Shown here in pieces: positions 49,353 through 59,390 of a DNA stretch of 64,000 nucleotides. Made by a program: the position numbers and the translations under genes. Location of the stretch: contig NZ_CP132339.1 in assembly GCF_030944405.1 (NCBI RefSeq), forward strand, positions 1,922,001 through 1,986,000, read 5' to 3'. Source of the stretch: Janthinobacterium sp. J1-1 (GTDB lineage Bacteria > Pseudomonadota > Gammaproteobacteria > Burkholderiales > Burkholderiaceae_D). Within the stretch, counting starts at the first letter, position 1. Each line of letters starts with the position of its first letter. Below the pieces are notes generated by a model. That model made no database searches and had not been told where the DNA came from. It was given only the letters and a program-made list of their open reading frames with translations.

Positions 49353-50285
49353 TTAGGCGGCAGGAGCGGCAGGGGCTTCGGTACGTTCGGCGGCTGGCAG
49401 CATCGGGAAGCCGAGGCGCTCGCGCGAGTCGTAATAGGCCTGGGCGACCAGGCGCGACAGGGTGCGCACGCGGCCGATATAGGCGGCGCGCTCCGTCACC
49501 GAGATGGCGCCGCGCGCATCGAGCATATTGAAGCTGTGCGAGGCCTTCATGATTTTTTCGTAGGCCGGCAGGGTCAGTTGCAGCTCGATCAGGCGCTTGG
49601 CTTCGGCTTCGTAGTTGCCAAACTGTTCGAACAGCAGCTCGGTGTTGGCGTGCTCGAAGTTGTAGGTCGACTGCTCCACTTCGTTCTGGTGGAACACGTC
49701 GCCGTAGGTCAGTTTTTTCGTCGTGTCGTTTTCTTCCCACTCGGTCCAGACCAGGTCATACACGTTTTCCACGCCCTGCAGATACATCGCCAGGCGTTCG
49801 ATGCCGTAGGTGATCTCGCCCAGCACCGGCTTGCAATCGAGGCCGCCCACTTGCTGGAAGTAGGTGAACTGCGTCACTTCCATGCCGTTCAGCCAGACTT
49901 CCCAGCCCAGGCCCCAGGCGCCCAGGGTCGGGCTTTCCCAGTCGTCTTCGACAAAGCGCACGTCGTTCTGCTTCAGGTCCAGGCCCAGCGCGGCCAGCGA
50001 ACCGAGATACAGGTCGAGGATGTTTTCCGGCGCCGGTTTCAATACCACCTGGTACTGGTAGTAGTGCTGCATGCGGTTCGGGTTTTCGCCATAGCGGCCA
50101 TCTTTCGGGCGGCGCGACGGCTGCACATACGCGGCGCGCCATGGTTCCGGGCCGATCGCGCGCAGGAAGGTGCCGGTGTGGAAGGTACCGGCGCCGACTT
50201 CCATGTCGTAGGGCTGGAGCAGGGCGCAACCTTGCTTGTCCCAATAGGTTTGCAAGGTCAGGATAATTTGTTGAAATGTGAGCAT
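49353..50285 (-). CDS. glyQ: Glycine-tRNA ligase alpha subunit
   Basis: A 310-residue alpha subunit with catalytic class II motifs: [38 protein letters not shown] and [12 protein letters not shown]. It pairs with glyS. The C-terminus has a short Ala/Pro tail. The 156-bp upstream gap to lnt contains a strong hairpin. Confidence 0.97.
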   Translation of the reverse strand: MLTFQQIILTLQTYWDKQGCALLQPYDMEVGAGTFHTGTFLRAIGPEPWRAAYVQPSRRPKDGRYGENPNRMQHYYQYQVVLKPAPENILDLYLGSLAALGLDLKQNDVRFVEDDWESPTLGAWGLGWEVWLNGMEVTQFTYFQQVGGLDCKPVLGEITYGIERLAMYLQGVENVYDLVWTEWEENDTTKKLTYGDVFHQNEVEQSTYNFEHANTELLFEQFGNYEAEAKRLIELQLTLPAYEKIMKASHSFNMLDARGAISVTERAAYIGRVRTLSRLVAQAYYDSRERLGFPMLPAAERTEAPAAPAA

Positions 50286-50339
50286 CGTATGGGTTCGCCG
50301 CGCGAAAAGCTGCGCTTTGTTAAGGTTTGCTTGAAGCCA

Positions 50340-50371
50340 GGACGCCTGCGCTGCAAGGCAGGCAGGCGTCC
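50340..50371. repeat. Strong inverted repeat upstream of glyQ
   Basis: GGACGCCTGC and GCAGGCGTCC are perfect 10-bp arms around a 12-nt loop, in the gap between lnt and glyQ. On the minus strand no T-run follows, so it is not a standard intrinsic terminator. It could be a processing or attenuation hairpin in the glyQS leader, or a transcript end for lnt. I see no T-box, which would be unexpected in this group. Confidence 0.6.
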
Positions 50372-50441
50372 GGGCCGGGATTTTGCTAATTTTAGCGGGT
50401 TTTATGACGCTACTGTGACTCTTGTGTCAATTCGCCTTTGC

Positions 50442-52016
50442 TCACAGCTTGCGGGCGCGGCGGCCCAGCAGGAAGGCGGCGAGCAAGGCCAGCGCGTTCA
50501 GGGCCAGCATCAGTTTGTTGCCGTACAAGATATACGGCGTCATGCCGCCCATGCCCTGCACCGTGGCCGCCAGGGTGCCTTGCTGCGCCGGTGGCAGCAG
50601 GCTCACTACCACGCCCTTGCCGTCGATCACGGCGGTGGCGCCGGTATTGGTCGAACGCAGCATCGGCCGGCCCGTCTCCAGGCTGCGCATCTGCGAGATC
50701 TGCAAATGCTGGGGAATCGCGATCGAGTCGCCGAACCAGGCCAGGTTCGAGATATTCAGCAGCACCGACGCCGATTGCTTGCCATGGCGGTGGGCATTGG
50801 CCAGCTGGCCGGCGATCTCTTCGCCGAACAGGTCTTCATAGCAGATATTCGGCAGCACCAGCTGGTCGCGTACCTGCAACGGCGGCTGCACGCGCGCGCC
50901 ACGGCCCATGTCACCGAGGGGAATCGCCATCATGGCGACAAACCAGTGCAGGCCGGGCGGCACGAATTCGCCGAACGGCACCAGGTGGTGCTTGCGGTAC
51001 TGGTAGTAGGAACCCGGCGCGCCGTTCGGCGTGATGCCGACCGCCGCGTTATAAAAGCGGCGTTCTTCGTCCAGCACCGGCATGCCGACCAAGAGCGTGC
51101 TGCCGGTCTGCCGGGCATACGCGCCCAGGCCTTCCAGGTAGCCGTCTGGCAGCTGATGCGGCAGCACCGTGACGGCCGTTTCCGGCGTGGCGATCAGGTC
51201 GGCCGGCGCGCTGGTGATCGCCTGCTGGTACATCCGCAGGGCGCCCAGCACGAAGGCGGGATCGAATTTCTGCTGCTGCGGCACATTGCCCTGCAACAGG
51301 CGCACCGTGATCGGGCGGCCCACCGCATGCGTCCAGTCGACATGGCGCAGGCCGATGCCGGCGCCATACAGGGCCAGCACGCCGGCGAGGGCGATCCAGC
51401 GCGTGCGCGGCAGCGGATGCGTCAGCAGCAGCAGGGCGCCGGCGGACAGCGCCGCCAGCCAGCCCAGGCCATACGAACCGATGACGGGCGCAAAGCCGCC
51501 CAGGGGGCTGGCATTGTGGGCGTAGCCGGTGGCCAGCCACGGAAAGCCTGTAAACAGCCAGCCGCGCGTCCATTCGAACAGGGTCCACATTGCAGGTAAC
51601 ACCAGCAGTGTCATGGCCGGCAGGGACAAGACCCAGCGGCGGCGCAGCCAGGCGGCAGCGCCCATCGCCATCGCCACGTAGATCGCCATCAGCAGCGCCA
51701 GCAAGGCGACGGCGATGACGGCCAGCGGCGCGGCCATGTCGCCATAGCGGTGCAGCGAGATATACAGCCAGTGGGTGCCGGCGCCGCACCAGCCGAAGCC
51801 GTAGGCCCAGCCGACGCGTGCGCTGCTTTTGATGTCGGCCGCGCGCAGCACCTGGTAGAACAGCACGGCCAGGCTGATGATTTGCAGCGGCCAGTAGCCG
51901 AAAGGGGCAAAGGCCAGCACCGCCACCGCGCCGGCAATGGCGGCGATCAGCATGCGCGAACCCGTGCTGCGGGGCGGCTTGGCGGCGGCGTTGGGATCAA
52001 CGCGTCGGAAACGCAT
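50442..52016 (-). CDS. lnt: Apolipoprotein N-acyltransferase
   Basis: A 524-residue inner-membrane enzyme that adds the third acyl chain to lipoproteins. An N-terminal multi-helix domain is followed by a C-terminal nitrilase domain with catalytic Glu (TPETAV), Lys (YYQYRKHHLVPFGEF) and Cys near 391 (NICYEDLFG). It starts 16 bp after corC, in the usual corC-lnt order. Confidence 0.94.
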   Translation of the reverse strand: MRFRRVDPNAAAKPPRSTGSRMLIAAIAGAVAVLAFAPFGYWPLQIISLAVLFYQVLRAADIKSSARVGWAYGFGWCGAGTHWLYISLHRYGDMAAPLAVIAVALLALLMAIYVAMAMGAAAWLRRRWVLSLPAMTLLVLPAMWTLFEWTRGWLFTGFPWLATGYAHNASPLGGFAPVIGSYGLGWLAALSAGALLLLTHPLPRTRWIALAGVLALYGAGIGLRHVDWTHAVGRPITVRLLQGNVPQQQKFDPAFVLGALRMYQQAITSAPADLIATPETAVTVLPHQLPDGYLEGLGAYARQTGSTLLVGMPVLDEERRFYNAAVGITPNGAPGSYYQYRKHHLVPFGEFVPPGLHWFVAMMAIPLGDMGRGARVQPPLQVRDQLVLPNICYEDLFGEEIAGQLANAHRHGKQSASVLLNISNLAWFGDSIAIPQHLQISQMRSLETGRPMLRSTNTGATAVIDGKGVVVSLLPPAQQGTLAATVQGMGGMTPYILYGNKLMLALNALALLAAFLLGRRARKL

Positions 52017-52032
52017 CTACAGCACGCGCATG

Positions 52033-52911
52033 TCAGAGTTCCAGTTCCGGCACGTCGGGCAGGCGCTCGACCAGCAGCACGTGCACCTGGCGCGCGTCGG
52101 CGCGCAGCACCTCGAAGCGCAAGTCGCCCAGGTCGAAGATATCGCCCTTGTGCGCCATGCGGCCCAGATGCTTGGAGACCAGGCCGCCGATGGTGTCGAC
52201 ATCATCGTCCGACAGGCGGCAACCGAGTTCCTGGTTGAACTGCTCGATCTCGGTCAAGGCCTTGACCCGCCAGCGCGGGCCGAACTGGCCTTCCCTGAGC
52301 GACAGGATATTGTCCTCGGCTTCGTCGAAGTCGTATTCGTCCTCGATATCGCCGACGATCTGTTCCAGCACGTCTTCGATGGTGATCAGGCCGGCCACGC
52401 CGCTGTATTCATCGACCACGATGGCCATGTGATTGTGGTTGGCGCGGAAGTCGCGCAGCAGCACATTCAGGCGTTTCGATTCGGGGATGAAAATGGCGGG
52501 GCGCAGCATCTCGCGCACGTCGAAGGACTCTTCCGCGTAGTAGCGCAGCAGGTCTTTCGCCAGCAGGATGCCGATGACCTTGTCGCGTTCGCCCTCGATC
52601 GCGGGAAAGCGCGAGTGGGCGGTCGACAGGACTTCCGGCATCCATTCCTCGATCGGCTTGCTGATGTCGATGACATCCATTTGCGAACGGGGAATCATGA
52701 TGTCGCGCGCGCAGAGATCCGACACCTGGAACACGCCTTCGATCATCGACAGGGCGTCGGCGTCGATCAGCTTGCGTTCGTGCGCATCGTGTAGAACCTC
52801 GAGCAATTCTGCACGGTTCTCTGGCTCGGGGGAAATGAGTGCGGTCAGGCGTTCAAACAGTGACCGGTGGGGCTTGACGTCAGTTCTGACGCCACTAGGA
52901 TGCTCGGGCAT
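52033..52911 (-). CDS. corC: CorC/HlyC-family CBS-domain protein
   Basis: A 292-residue cytoplasmic protein with two CBS domains (about 70-190: ARDIMIPRSQMDVIDI, VVDEYSGVAGLITIEDVLEQIVGDI) and a C-terminal CorC_HlyC domain (about 210-290). It is implicated in divalent cation (Mg/Co) efflux. It forms a run with lnt. In many relatives it directly follows ybeY, but here three unrelated genes separate them. Confidence 0.93.
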   Translation of the reverse strand: MPEHPSGVRTDVKPHRSLFERLTALISPEPENRAELLEVLHDAHERKLIDADALSMIEGVFQVSDLCARDIMIPRSQMDVIDISKPIEEWMPEVLSTAHSRFPAIEGERDKVIGILLAKDLLRYYAEESFDVREMLRPAIFIPESKRLNVLLRDFRANHNHMAIVVDEYSGVAGLITIEDVLEQIVGDIEDEYDFDEAEDNILSLREGQFGPRWRVKALTEIEQFNQELGCRLSDDDVDTIGGLVSKHLGRMAHKGDIFDLGDLRFEVLRADARQVHVLLVERLPDVPELEL

Positions 52912-52949
52912 AGGAGGCGTGAGCCGTTGTTGCGAAGGGATACAGGATA

Positions 52950-52990
52950 CACCAAAAGCGGCCGGATGCCGATATTCCGCGCTTTTGGTG
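52950..52990. repeat. Perfect 10-bp inverted repeat upstream of corC
   Basis: CACCAAAAGC (52950-52959) and GCTTTTGGTG (52981-52990) flank a 21-nt spacer in the gap between the DUF4259 gene and corC. It could mark the transcript end of the DUF4259 gene or be an operator for corC. No extended T-run follows in either direction. Confidence 0.5.
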
Positions 52991-53018
52991 TGAATTTACT
53001 ACGTTTATTGCCGACGTT

Positions 53019-53450
53019 TCAGGCAGCTGGCGCACCGGATACACCGAGCACGCGCAGCCGCAAGGCGGCCACCTCGGCCTGCCATTCCGCGAAATGTTCG
53101 CTTTCCTGCCACAGCTGGCGCAGCTCCGAGGAGTCCGAGACGATGCGCTCGAAGGCCAGGCGCGCCTTGTCCAGCAATGGCGGCGTGATCTTCTTCTTGC
53201 AGGCCGCCACCCATTCGTCGACTTCGGCCGTGGCGGGGTCGGCTGCCCCCGGCTTGCCGAGCAGGCGCGCGATCACGTCCAGCGCGGCCAGCGCTTCGGC
53301 GGCGAATGGCGCTTCCAGTTCTTCTTCAGTGCTGTCGATCACGTTGTCAAGCGTGGTCTCGACCAGTTCCAGGGTTTTATATTCCTGCAGATCCTGCGCC
53401 CAGTCCATGGCGTAGTCGTTGCCGAAGGCGTCCAGTGCCCAGGTGCCCAT
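53019..53450 (-). CDS. DUF4259 domain-containing protein
   Basis: A 143-residue acidic, mostly helical protein. The start (MGTWALDAFGNDYAMDW) matches the DUF4259 pattern GxWGxxxFxNDxAxDW. Function is unknown. It has no signal peptide or membrane segment. It lies on the minus strand between corC and the LysR gene, inside the insert that separates corC from ybeY. Confidence 0.78.
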   Translation of the reverse strand: MGTWALDAFGNDYAMDWAQDLQEYKTLELVETTLDNVIDSTEEELEAPFAAEALAALDVIARLLGKPGAADPATAEVDEWVAACKKKITPPLLDKARLAFERIVSDSSELRQLWQESEHFAEWQAEVAALRLRVLGVSGAPAA

Positions 53451-53480
53451 AGTATGTCCTTGCGTGGTTGTTTGATGCCG

Positions 53481-54416
53481 CTATTGTGGCATGCCCGGGC
53501 TGCTTGCCACCACCTGCTCGCGCAGCCAGCGCAAACCCGCATCGTGCTCGCTGCGCGGATGCCAGGCCAGCGACAGGTCCAGCGCCGGCACGCGCAGTGG
53601 CAAGTCAAACGTGTCGAGCTGGCCTTCAAAGCGCTCCAGGAAGCGCGACGGCAGCGTGCAGACCAGATCCGTGGCCGCCAGCATCGGCGGCACCAGGTTG
53701 TACTGGGCCACGGCGATCGGTACGCTGCGTACACGGCCTTCCCGCGCCAGCATCTCGTCCATAAAGGCGTGAAAGCTGCCGTTGGTCGACACGACGATAT
53801 GGCGCAGCGCGCAATAGCTGTCCAGGTTCAGCGGCGCCACGCCGCGCGGATGGCCCTTGCGCTGTGCCATGCGGTGCTCGACCAGCAGCACCGGGCTTTT
53901 GTGCAAGGTGGCGGGCACGAAGCGGCTGCCGCCGACCAGCAGGTCGATCTCGCCACGTTCCATCTGCCCGGCCAGCTGTGCCGGTTCGGGCGTGCGAAAT
54001 GCCAGTTTCAGCCCTGGCCCGCCGATTGCCGCCACCTGTTGCACCACCGGCAGCATCAGCATCAGCACGGCGTTGTCGTTGCCGGCGATATGAAAGGTGC
54101 GTTCGGCCGTGCGCGGATCGAACGGCGGCGCATCGCGGCGCACGGCTTGCCCCAGCATCGCCAGCGCCGCGCGTAGCGGCGCCTGCAATTGAAGCGCGCG
54201 CGGCGTGGCCAGCATGCCGCGCCCGGAGTCGGCCGGCACCAGCAGGGCGTCGTCGAACAGCGCGCGCAGCCGGGCCAGCTGGGCCGACATGGCGGGCTGG
54301 CTCAGGTGCAAGCGGACGGCCGCGCGCGTCACGTGTTTTTCGTCCAGCAGCACGTCGAGCGACACCAGCAGGGGCAGGTCGACGCCACGGATATCCAGCA
54401 TTTGGATGCCTTTCAT
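53481..54416 (-). CDS. LysR-family transcriptional regulator
   Basis: A 311-residue LysR regulator with an N-terminal winged helix (about 10-70: DVLLDEKHVTRAAVRLHLSQPAMSAQLARLR) and a C-terminal effector domain (about 100-300). It is divergent from the metallo-beta-lactamase-fold gene, with 71 bp between starts, the standard arrangement for a LysR and its target. The start may instead be M6 at 54401. Confidence 0.92.
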   Translation of the reverse strand: MKGIQMLDIRGVDLPLLVSLDVLLDEKHVTRAAVRLHLSQPAMSAQLARLRALFDDALLVPADSGRGMLATPRALQLQAPLRAALAMLGQAVRRDAPPFDPRTAERTFHIAGNDNAVLMLMLPVVQQVAAIGGPGLKLAFRTPEPAQLAGQMERGEIDLLVGGSRFVPATLHKSPVLLVEHRMAQRKGHPRGVAPLNLDSYCALRHIVVSTNGSFHAFMDEMLAREGRVRSVPIAVAQYNLVPPMLAATDLVCTLPSRFLERFEGQLDTFDLPLRVPALDLSLAWHPRSEHDAGLRWLREQVVASSPGMPQ

Positions 54417-54487
54417 TCAAATAATCAATTTCATTTATATATGGTAAAGGAGTCTACTGCGGTATCGCTTCTTTTGAAAGGTCTTCC

Positions 54488-55447
54488 ATGTTTGCTCGCA
54501 AAACCCTGGCCGCCGTTGCGGCCGGCCTGACGCTGTCCCACGCGGCGCTGGCCGCCGCGCCGTTCGACCAGACGCCGGCGCCGGGCATCTATCGCATGAT
54601 GCTGGGCCAGTTCCAGGTCACGGCCCTGTCCGACGGCACCGTCACCATCCCGCTCGACAAGCTGCTGACCGAGATCAAGCCGGCCACCCTGGCCGCCAGC
54701 CTGCGCGACGCCCACTTGCAGCCGATGACGGAAACCTCGATCAATGCCTTTTTGATCAATACCGGCAAGCAACTGGTGCTGGTCGATACGGGCGCGGGCG
54801 ACCTGTTTGGCCTGCCCAGAGGCGCCCAGGCGGGCCGCTTGCAGCGCAGCCTGCGCAATGCCGGCTACGCGCCCGAACAGATCGATGCGGTGCTGCTCAC
54901 GCATATTCACGCCGACCATTCGGGCGGCCTGTCGCATGACGGAAAGCGCTTGTTCCCCAATGCGCAAGTGTATGTGGACCGGCACGACAGCGACTTCTGG
55001 CTGAACCGCGCCAACCAGGCCGGTGCCGCCGAAGGCCAGCGCCATGGTTTTGACGAAGCGCAGGCGATGCTGGCGCCGTATGTGGCGGCGGGCAAGCTGA
55101 CACCGTTCCAGGGCGGCGCCGAGATCGTGCCCGGCATCCGCGCGGTGGCGGCCCCTGGCCATACGCCGGGCCACAGCTACTATGCGGTGGAAAGCGGCGG
55201 GCAGAAATTGCTGCTGCTGGGCGACATGCTGCATGCGGGCGCGGTGCAATTCCCGCATCCCGGCACCACCATCCGTTTCGATGTCGATGCGGCCGCGGCG
55301 AAAGCGCAGCGCGCCGGCGAGCTGGCCGATGCGGCGAAAAACGGCTACTGGGTCGGTGCGGCGCACCTGAGCTTTCCCGGCATCGGCCATATCGCCAAAG
55401 AGGGTGACGGCTACCGCTGGCTGCCGGCCAATTACAGCGCGTGGTGA
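54488..55447 (+). CDS. Secreted MBL-fold metallohydrolase
   Basis: A 319-residue periplasmic hydrolase with a signal peptide (about 1-23). The zinc site is THIHADHSGG (H139, H141, D143, H144), with APGHTPGHS and LLLGDMLHA further along. The layout resembles methyl-parathion-hydrolase or quorum-quenching lactonase-like MBL proteins; the actual substrate is unknown. Divergent from the LysR gene, which likely controls it. An intrinsic terminator follows. Confidence 0.88.
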   Translation: MFARKTLAAVAAGLTLSHAALAAAPFDQTPAPGIYRMMLGQFQVTALSDGTVTIPLDKLLTEIKPATLAASLRDAHLQPMTETSINAFLINTGKQLVLVDTGAGDLFGLPRGAQAGRLQRSLRNAGYAPEQIDAVLLTHIHADHSGGLSHDGKRLFPNAQVYVDRHDSDFWLNRANQAGAAEGQRHGFDEAQAMLAPYVAAGKLTPFQGGAEIVPGIRAVAAPGHTPGHSYYAVESGGQKLLLLGDMLHAGAVQFPHPGTTIRFDVDAAAAKAQRAGELADAAKNGYWVGAAHLSFPGIGHIAKEGDGYRWLPANYSAW

Positions 55448-55456
55448 TGCCGTAAA

Positions 55457-55478
55457 AAAGCCGGCATGTGCCGGCTTT
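55457..55478. terminator. Intrinsic terminator at the ybeY end
   Basis: AAAGCCGGCA and TGCCGGCTTT are perfect 10-bp arms with a minimal loop. On the minus strand the stem is followed by T6, so it should end the miaB-phoH-ybeY transcript. On the plus strand only TTT follows, giving weaker termination for the MBL gene. Confidence 0.9.
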
Positions 55479-55482
55479 GCGA

Positions 55483-55953
55483 TTACTTCTGGTCCGCGTA
55501 CGGGTCGCCGATGCCCAGCGTCGCCAGGATCTCCGTTTCCAGATCTTCCATTTCGGTCGCCTCCTCGTCATCCATGTGGTCGTATCCCTGGGCATGCAGC
55601 ACGCCGTGCACGATCAGGTGGGCGGTGTGCTCTTCCACGCTTTTCTGTTGCTCCTGCGCTTCCTTTTCCAGCACGTCGGTGCACAGGATGATGTCGGCGC
55701 GGGTCGGTTCGTCGTCGCTCAGCTCTTCGCCTTCGTTGTAGGCAAACGTCAGCACATTGGTGGCGTAGTCTTTTTCGCGGTAGTCGCGATTGAGGGTACG
55801 GCCTTCATCGAGATCGACAAAGCGGATCGTCAGTTCGGCCGGCGCCAGCAGGGCCGCCTGGACCCAGCGCCGGATCTTCGGGCGCGTGATCACGGTGGCC
55901 AGGCGGGTGTCCGGGTATTGCACGGACAGGGACAGTTTATTTTTTTCGGACAT
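55483..55953 (-). CDS. ybeY: Endoribonuclease YbeY
   Basis: A 156-residue rRNA maturation and quality-control endoribonuclease. The zinc motif is H116-x3-H120-x5-H126 (HLIVHGVLHAQGYDH), and the N-terminal half has FVDLDEGRTLNRDYREKDYATNVLTF. It overlaps the phoH stop by 17 bp, showing coupled translation. Confidence 0.95.
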   Translation of the reverse strand: MSEKNKLSLSVQYPDTRLATVITRPKIRRWVQAALLAPAELTIRFVDLDEGRTLNRDYREKDYATNVLTFAYNEGEELSDDEPTRADIILCTDVLEKEAQEQQKSVEEHTAHLIVHGVLHAQGYDHMDDEEATEMEDLETEILATLGIGDPYADQK

Positions 55954-57007
55954 TTTTGGCGGCAGCTGGTTTCAATAGGGGGACGATGGTGGCGTCGGTA
56001 TCGGCCGCCTGCGCCGTTTCATAGGCGTCGACGATGCGCGCCACGAGCGGGTGGCGCACCACGTCGGTGCTGTTAAATTGCGTGAAGCCGATGCCGCGCA
56101 CGTCCTTCAATACCTGCACGGCGTCGATCAGGCCGCTCTTCTGGCTTTTCTGCAGGTCGACCTGGGTCACGTCGCCCGTCACCACGGCCTTGCTGCCAAA
56201 GCCGATGCGGGTCAAAAACATTTTCATCTGTTCGACGGTGGTGTTCTGCGCCTCGTCGAGAATCACGAAGGCGTGGTTCAGGGTACGCCCGCGCATATAC
56301 GCCAGCGGCGCGATCTCGATCACCTGTTTCTCGAACAGCTTTTGCGTGCGGTCAAAGCCCAGCAAGTCGTACAGGGCGTCGTACAGCGGGCGCAGGTAAG
56401 GGTCGACCTTTTGCGCCAGGTCGCCCGGCAAAAAGCCCAGGCGCTCGCCCGCTTCGACGGCCGGGCGCGTCAGAATGATGCGCTTGACAGCGTCGCGTTC
56501 GAGCGCGTCCACCGCGCAGGCGACGGCCAGATAGGTCTTGCCGGTGCCAGCCGGGCCCACGCCGAAGCTGATGTCGTGTTCGAGGATGCTGCGCAGGTAG
56601 GCGATCTGGTGCGGCGTGCGCCCGCGCAGGTCGCTGCGGCGCGTTTTCAGCACCGGGCTGGCGATATCGGGTTCGACAAAGGTGGACGCGGGTGCGTCGG
56701 CCTGGTGCGCATGGTGTTCCGACGCGGCCGACAGGCCGGCGCGCTGTTCCACCAGGGCCAGCTGCACTTCTTCCAGCGGCACGACCTTGTTGGCGATGGC
56801 GTAGAACTGTTCCAGGATTTCCACGGCGCGCCCGGCGTTGCTGCCGCCGACGATGAATTTTTCGCCGCGGCGGAAGATCGTCACGTCGAGGGCGGCGGAA
56901 ATCTGGCGCAGGTTTTCATCGAGCGGCCCGCACAGATGCGCCAGGCGCGTGTTGTCGAGCGGCTCGGGAATGAAGTAGTGCGGCTGGATCGGGGCTTTGG
57001 TTTTCAA
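55937..57007 (-). CDS. phoH: PhoH-family ATPase
   Basis: A 356-residue P-loop ATPase with Walker A GPAGTGKT (151-158), [18 protein letters not shown], and Walker [12 protein letters not shown]. The N-terminal KH-like part is normal for PhoH-like (YbeZ) proteins, which act with YbeY in RNA metabolism. The start overlaps the miaB stop by 4 bp. Confidence 0.95.
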   Translation of the reverse strand: MKTKAPIQPHYFIPEPLDNTRLAHLCGPLDENLRQISAALDVTIFRRGEKFIVGGSNAGRAVEILEQFYAIANKVVPLEEVQLALVEQRAGLSAASEHHAHQADAPASTFVEPDIASPVLKTRRSDLRGRTPHQIAYLRSILEHDISFGVGPAGTGKTYLAVACAVDALERDAVKRIILTRPAVEAGERLGFLPGDLAQKVDPYLRPLYDALYDLLGFDRTQKLFEKQVIEIAPLAYMRGRTLNHAFVILDEAQNTTVEQMKMFLTRIGFGSKAVVTGDVTQVDLQKSQKSGLIDAVQVLKDVRGIGFTQFNSTDVVRHPLVARIVDAYETAQAADTDATIVPLLKPAAAKNVRKK

Positions 57008-58371
57008 CTGGCTCTTTTCAATGCGGTGGCGCCGGCGACGAGTTCGCCGCGCAGGGTGTAGGAATGGCTCTCGGTGATGCGCACCTCGACCAGCTGGCCG
57101 ATCAGGTGCAGCCCATCGGGGCCGGCGTCGAAATTGACCACGCGGTTGTTCTCGGTGCGGCCTTGCAGTTCGCGATCAATCGTGTCCTTCTTCGAGCGGC
57201 CTTCGACCAGGATGGTCTGCACCGTGCCGACCATCGCCAGGCTGTACTTGCGCGTATTGGCGTCGATGGCCGCCTGCAGCTGCTGCAATCTGGCCAGTTT
57301 CACTTCATGCGGCGTGTCGTCTTCCAGGTTGGCGGCCGGCGTGCCGGGGCGCTTGCTGAAGATGAAGCTGTAGCTGTTGTCGAAACCGACATCAAGAATC
57401 AGTTTCATCATGGCGTCGAAGTCGGCTTGCGTCTCGCCCGGGAATCCCACGATGAAGTCCGACGAGATCGCCATGTTCGGGCGCACGGCGCGGATGCGGC
57501 GGATGATGGACTTGTATTCCAGCCCCGTGTAGCCGCGCTTCATGGCGCCGAGGATCTTGTCGGAGCCGTGCTGGGCCGGCAGGTACAGGTGGTCGACCAG
57601 CTGCGGGATCTTGGCATAGGCTTCGATCAGGCGCTGGGTAAACTCCTTCGGATGGCTGGTGACGAAGCGCATGCGCGCAATGCCGGGAATATCGGCCACG
57701 TATTCGAGCAGCAGTGCGAAGTCGGCGATCTCGCCGCCTTCCATCACGCCGCGGTAGGCGTTCACGTTCTGGCCCAGCAGGGTGATTTCCTTGACGCCCT
57801 GGGCGGCCAGGCCCGCCACTTCCGTCAGCACGTCTTCGAAGCGGCGCGACACTTCCTCGCCGCGCGTGTACGGCACCACGCAGTAACTGCAGTATTTGCT
57901 GCAGCCTTCCATGATCGACACGAAGGCCGAGGCGCCGTCGACCTTGGCCGGTGGCAGATGGTCGAATTTTTCGATTTCCGGAAAGCTGATGTCGACCTGC
58001 GCGGCGCCGCTCGAACGGCGCAGTTCCATCATCTGCGGCAGGCGGTGCAGGGTTTGCGGGCCGAACACCATGTCGACATACGGCGCGCGCTTGACGATGG
58101 CGTCGCCTTCCTGCGAGGCCACGCAGCCGCCCACGCCGATCAGCAGGTTGGGGTTGGCCAGCTTCAGTTCGCGCAGCCGGCCCAGGTCCGAAAACACTTT
58201 TTCCTGCGCCTTTTCACGCACCGAGCAGGTATTGAGCAGGATCACGTCGGCGTCTTCCGGCGTGTCGGTACGCACCAGGCCATCGGAGGCGCCCAGCACG
58301 TCGGCCATCTTGTCCGAGTCGTACTCGTTCATCTGGCAGCCGAAGGTTTTAATGAATACTTTTTTCTGCAT
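57004..58371 (-). CDS. miaB: tRNA-2-methylthio-N6-dimethylallyladenosine synthase
   Basis: A 455-residue radical SAM methylthiotransferase. The N-terminal cluster cysteines are C12, C49 and C83. The radical SAM motif is C157-x3-C161-x2-C164 (GCSKYCSYC), and a C-terminal TRAM domain follows. It modifies A37 of tRNAs reading U-starting codons. The ATG at 58371 (MQKKVFIKT) is the family start; the frame stays open 210 bp upstream without conservation. Confidence 0.96.
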   Translation of the reverse strand: MQKKVFIKTFGCQMNEYDSDKMADVLGASDGLVRTDTPEDADVILLNTCSVREKAQEKVFSDLGRLRELKLANPNLLIGVGGCVASQEGDAIVKRAPYVDMVFGPQTLHRLPQMMELRRSSGAAQVDISFPEIEKFDHLPPAKVDGASAFVSIMEGCSKYCSYCVVPYTRGEEVSRRFEDVLTEVAGLAAQGVKEITLLGQNVNAYRGVMEGGEIADFALLLEYVADIPGIARMRFVTSHPKEFTQRLIEAYAKIPQLVDHLYLPAQHGSDKILGAMKRGYTGLEYKSIIRRIRAVRPNMAISSDFIVGFPGETQADFDAMMKLILDVGFDNSYSFIFSKRPGTPAANLEDDTPHEVKLARLQQLQAAIDANTRKYSLAMVGTVQTILVEGRSKKDTIDRELQGRTENNRVVNFDAGPDGLHLIGQLVEVRITESHSYTLRGELVAGATALKRAS

Positions 58372-58900
58372 GGAGTCAGGCGCTTTAGCGGTAATGGGTG
58401 CGGGGGTGGATGCTGCGCAGAGCGGGCGCGGGCGCGGTACAGGTGCTGGTACGTCTCGGGCCGGGTCGTGCGGCGGCAGGCAAGCTGCGGTCAGGCGATA
58501 GTTTAACGTAAATTGCCGCGCCGGGCCATGGCGCGCTTGCCCCCGGGCAGGGGCGAGCCAGTTGGGTGCAAAGGCAACCATTGCCGTGTGTCACCATTGA
58601 TTTGTAACAAGTTGCTGCAAAGCCTAGTGTGCGGCCGGTTCGCATCCTAATGTGTTGAAATGGCATCGTTGCAAAGGCAACCAGCAGCTTGATTGATATT
58701 TAACAATCGTGAGGGTTGCGTTGCGCGCGAGTGCTGGCGGTTTGAACTAGTATATTGCCTTATATGCAATTCATTCGGATTATCGAGTGTAGGGGATTGA
58801 GGGGAGGGAAAGGCTGGGACCGCGTTCTTTTGAAACACTCTAAGCCAGCCTTAAGTTCAGATCGGCATTATTTTCAACATTCACCAGACGAGGAAAAATC
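58372..58900. other. Intergenic region, divergent promoters
   Basis: About 530 bp without a supported gene between miaB and the small HTH gene. It must carry both promoters. A 13-bp direct repeat GCAAAGGCAACCA occurs at 58568-58580 and 58671-58683. ATTGC-N7-GCAAT at 58754-58770 is a short inverted repeat. The part before 58901 is AT-richer. No tRNA or riboswitch was recognised. Confidence 0.5.
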
Positions 58901-59230
58901 ATGGCACATCATGCACTGGCATCTCAAGAAAGCTACAACCCCAACCACCTGCTCGACATTTTGCTGAGTAAGATGCAGCTGAAAAACGATGCAGCCTTGT
59001 CGCGTCTGCTGGAAGTGGCGCCACCGGTCATCAGCAAGATCCGCCACCACCGCTTGCCGGTCGGCGCCTCGCTGCTGATCCGCATGCACGAAGTGACGGG
59101 CATGAGCATCCGTGACCTGCGCGACCTGATGGGCGACCGCCGCACCAAGTACCGCCTGTCGGACGCCCAAGGCCGTCCAAAAGCGGAAGAGCGCGGTGAT
59201 GCAAAAGAATCGAATTACGCGCATCACTGA
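58901..59230 (+). CDS. Small helix-turn-helix protein (XRE-like)
   Basis: A 109-residue basic protein. A Cro/C1-like helix-turn-helix is visible at about 28-70 (NDAALSRLLEVAPPVISKIR, then ASLLIRMHEVTGMSIRDLRDLMG). The C-terminal tail is polar. A good ribosome site (GAGGAAAA) precedes the ATG. Probably a DNA-binding regulator of unknown targets; the repeats in the long upstream gap could be its operators (inference). Confidence 0.72.
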   Translation: MAHHALASQESYNPNHLLDILLSKMQLKNDAALSRLLEVAPPVISKIRHHRLPVGASLLIRMHEVTGMSIRDLRDLMGDRRTKYRLSDAQGRPKAEERGDAKESNYAHH

Positions 59231-59390
59231 TGTGGCGCCTGGGCGCTGAGCGTGACGCTTGCAGCGCTGCAGGCGGCCACGCTCCAGCGGCAAGCGGGCG
59301 GCATGGGACCCTGCAGTACGGATAACGGCTTTCGCCTTGCGGCGCGAGCCGTTTGCGTTTGCGTGCCCGCTATTGATCAGCCTGCCTTAT

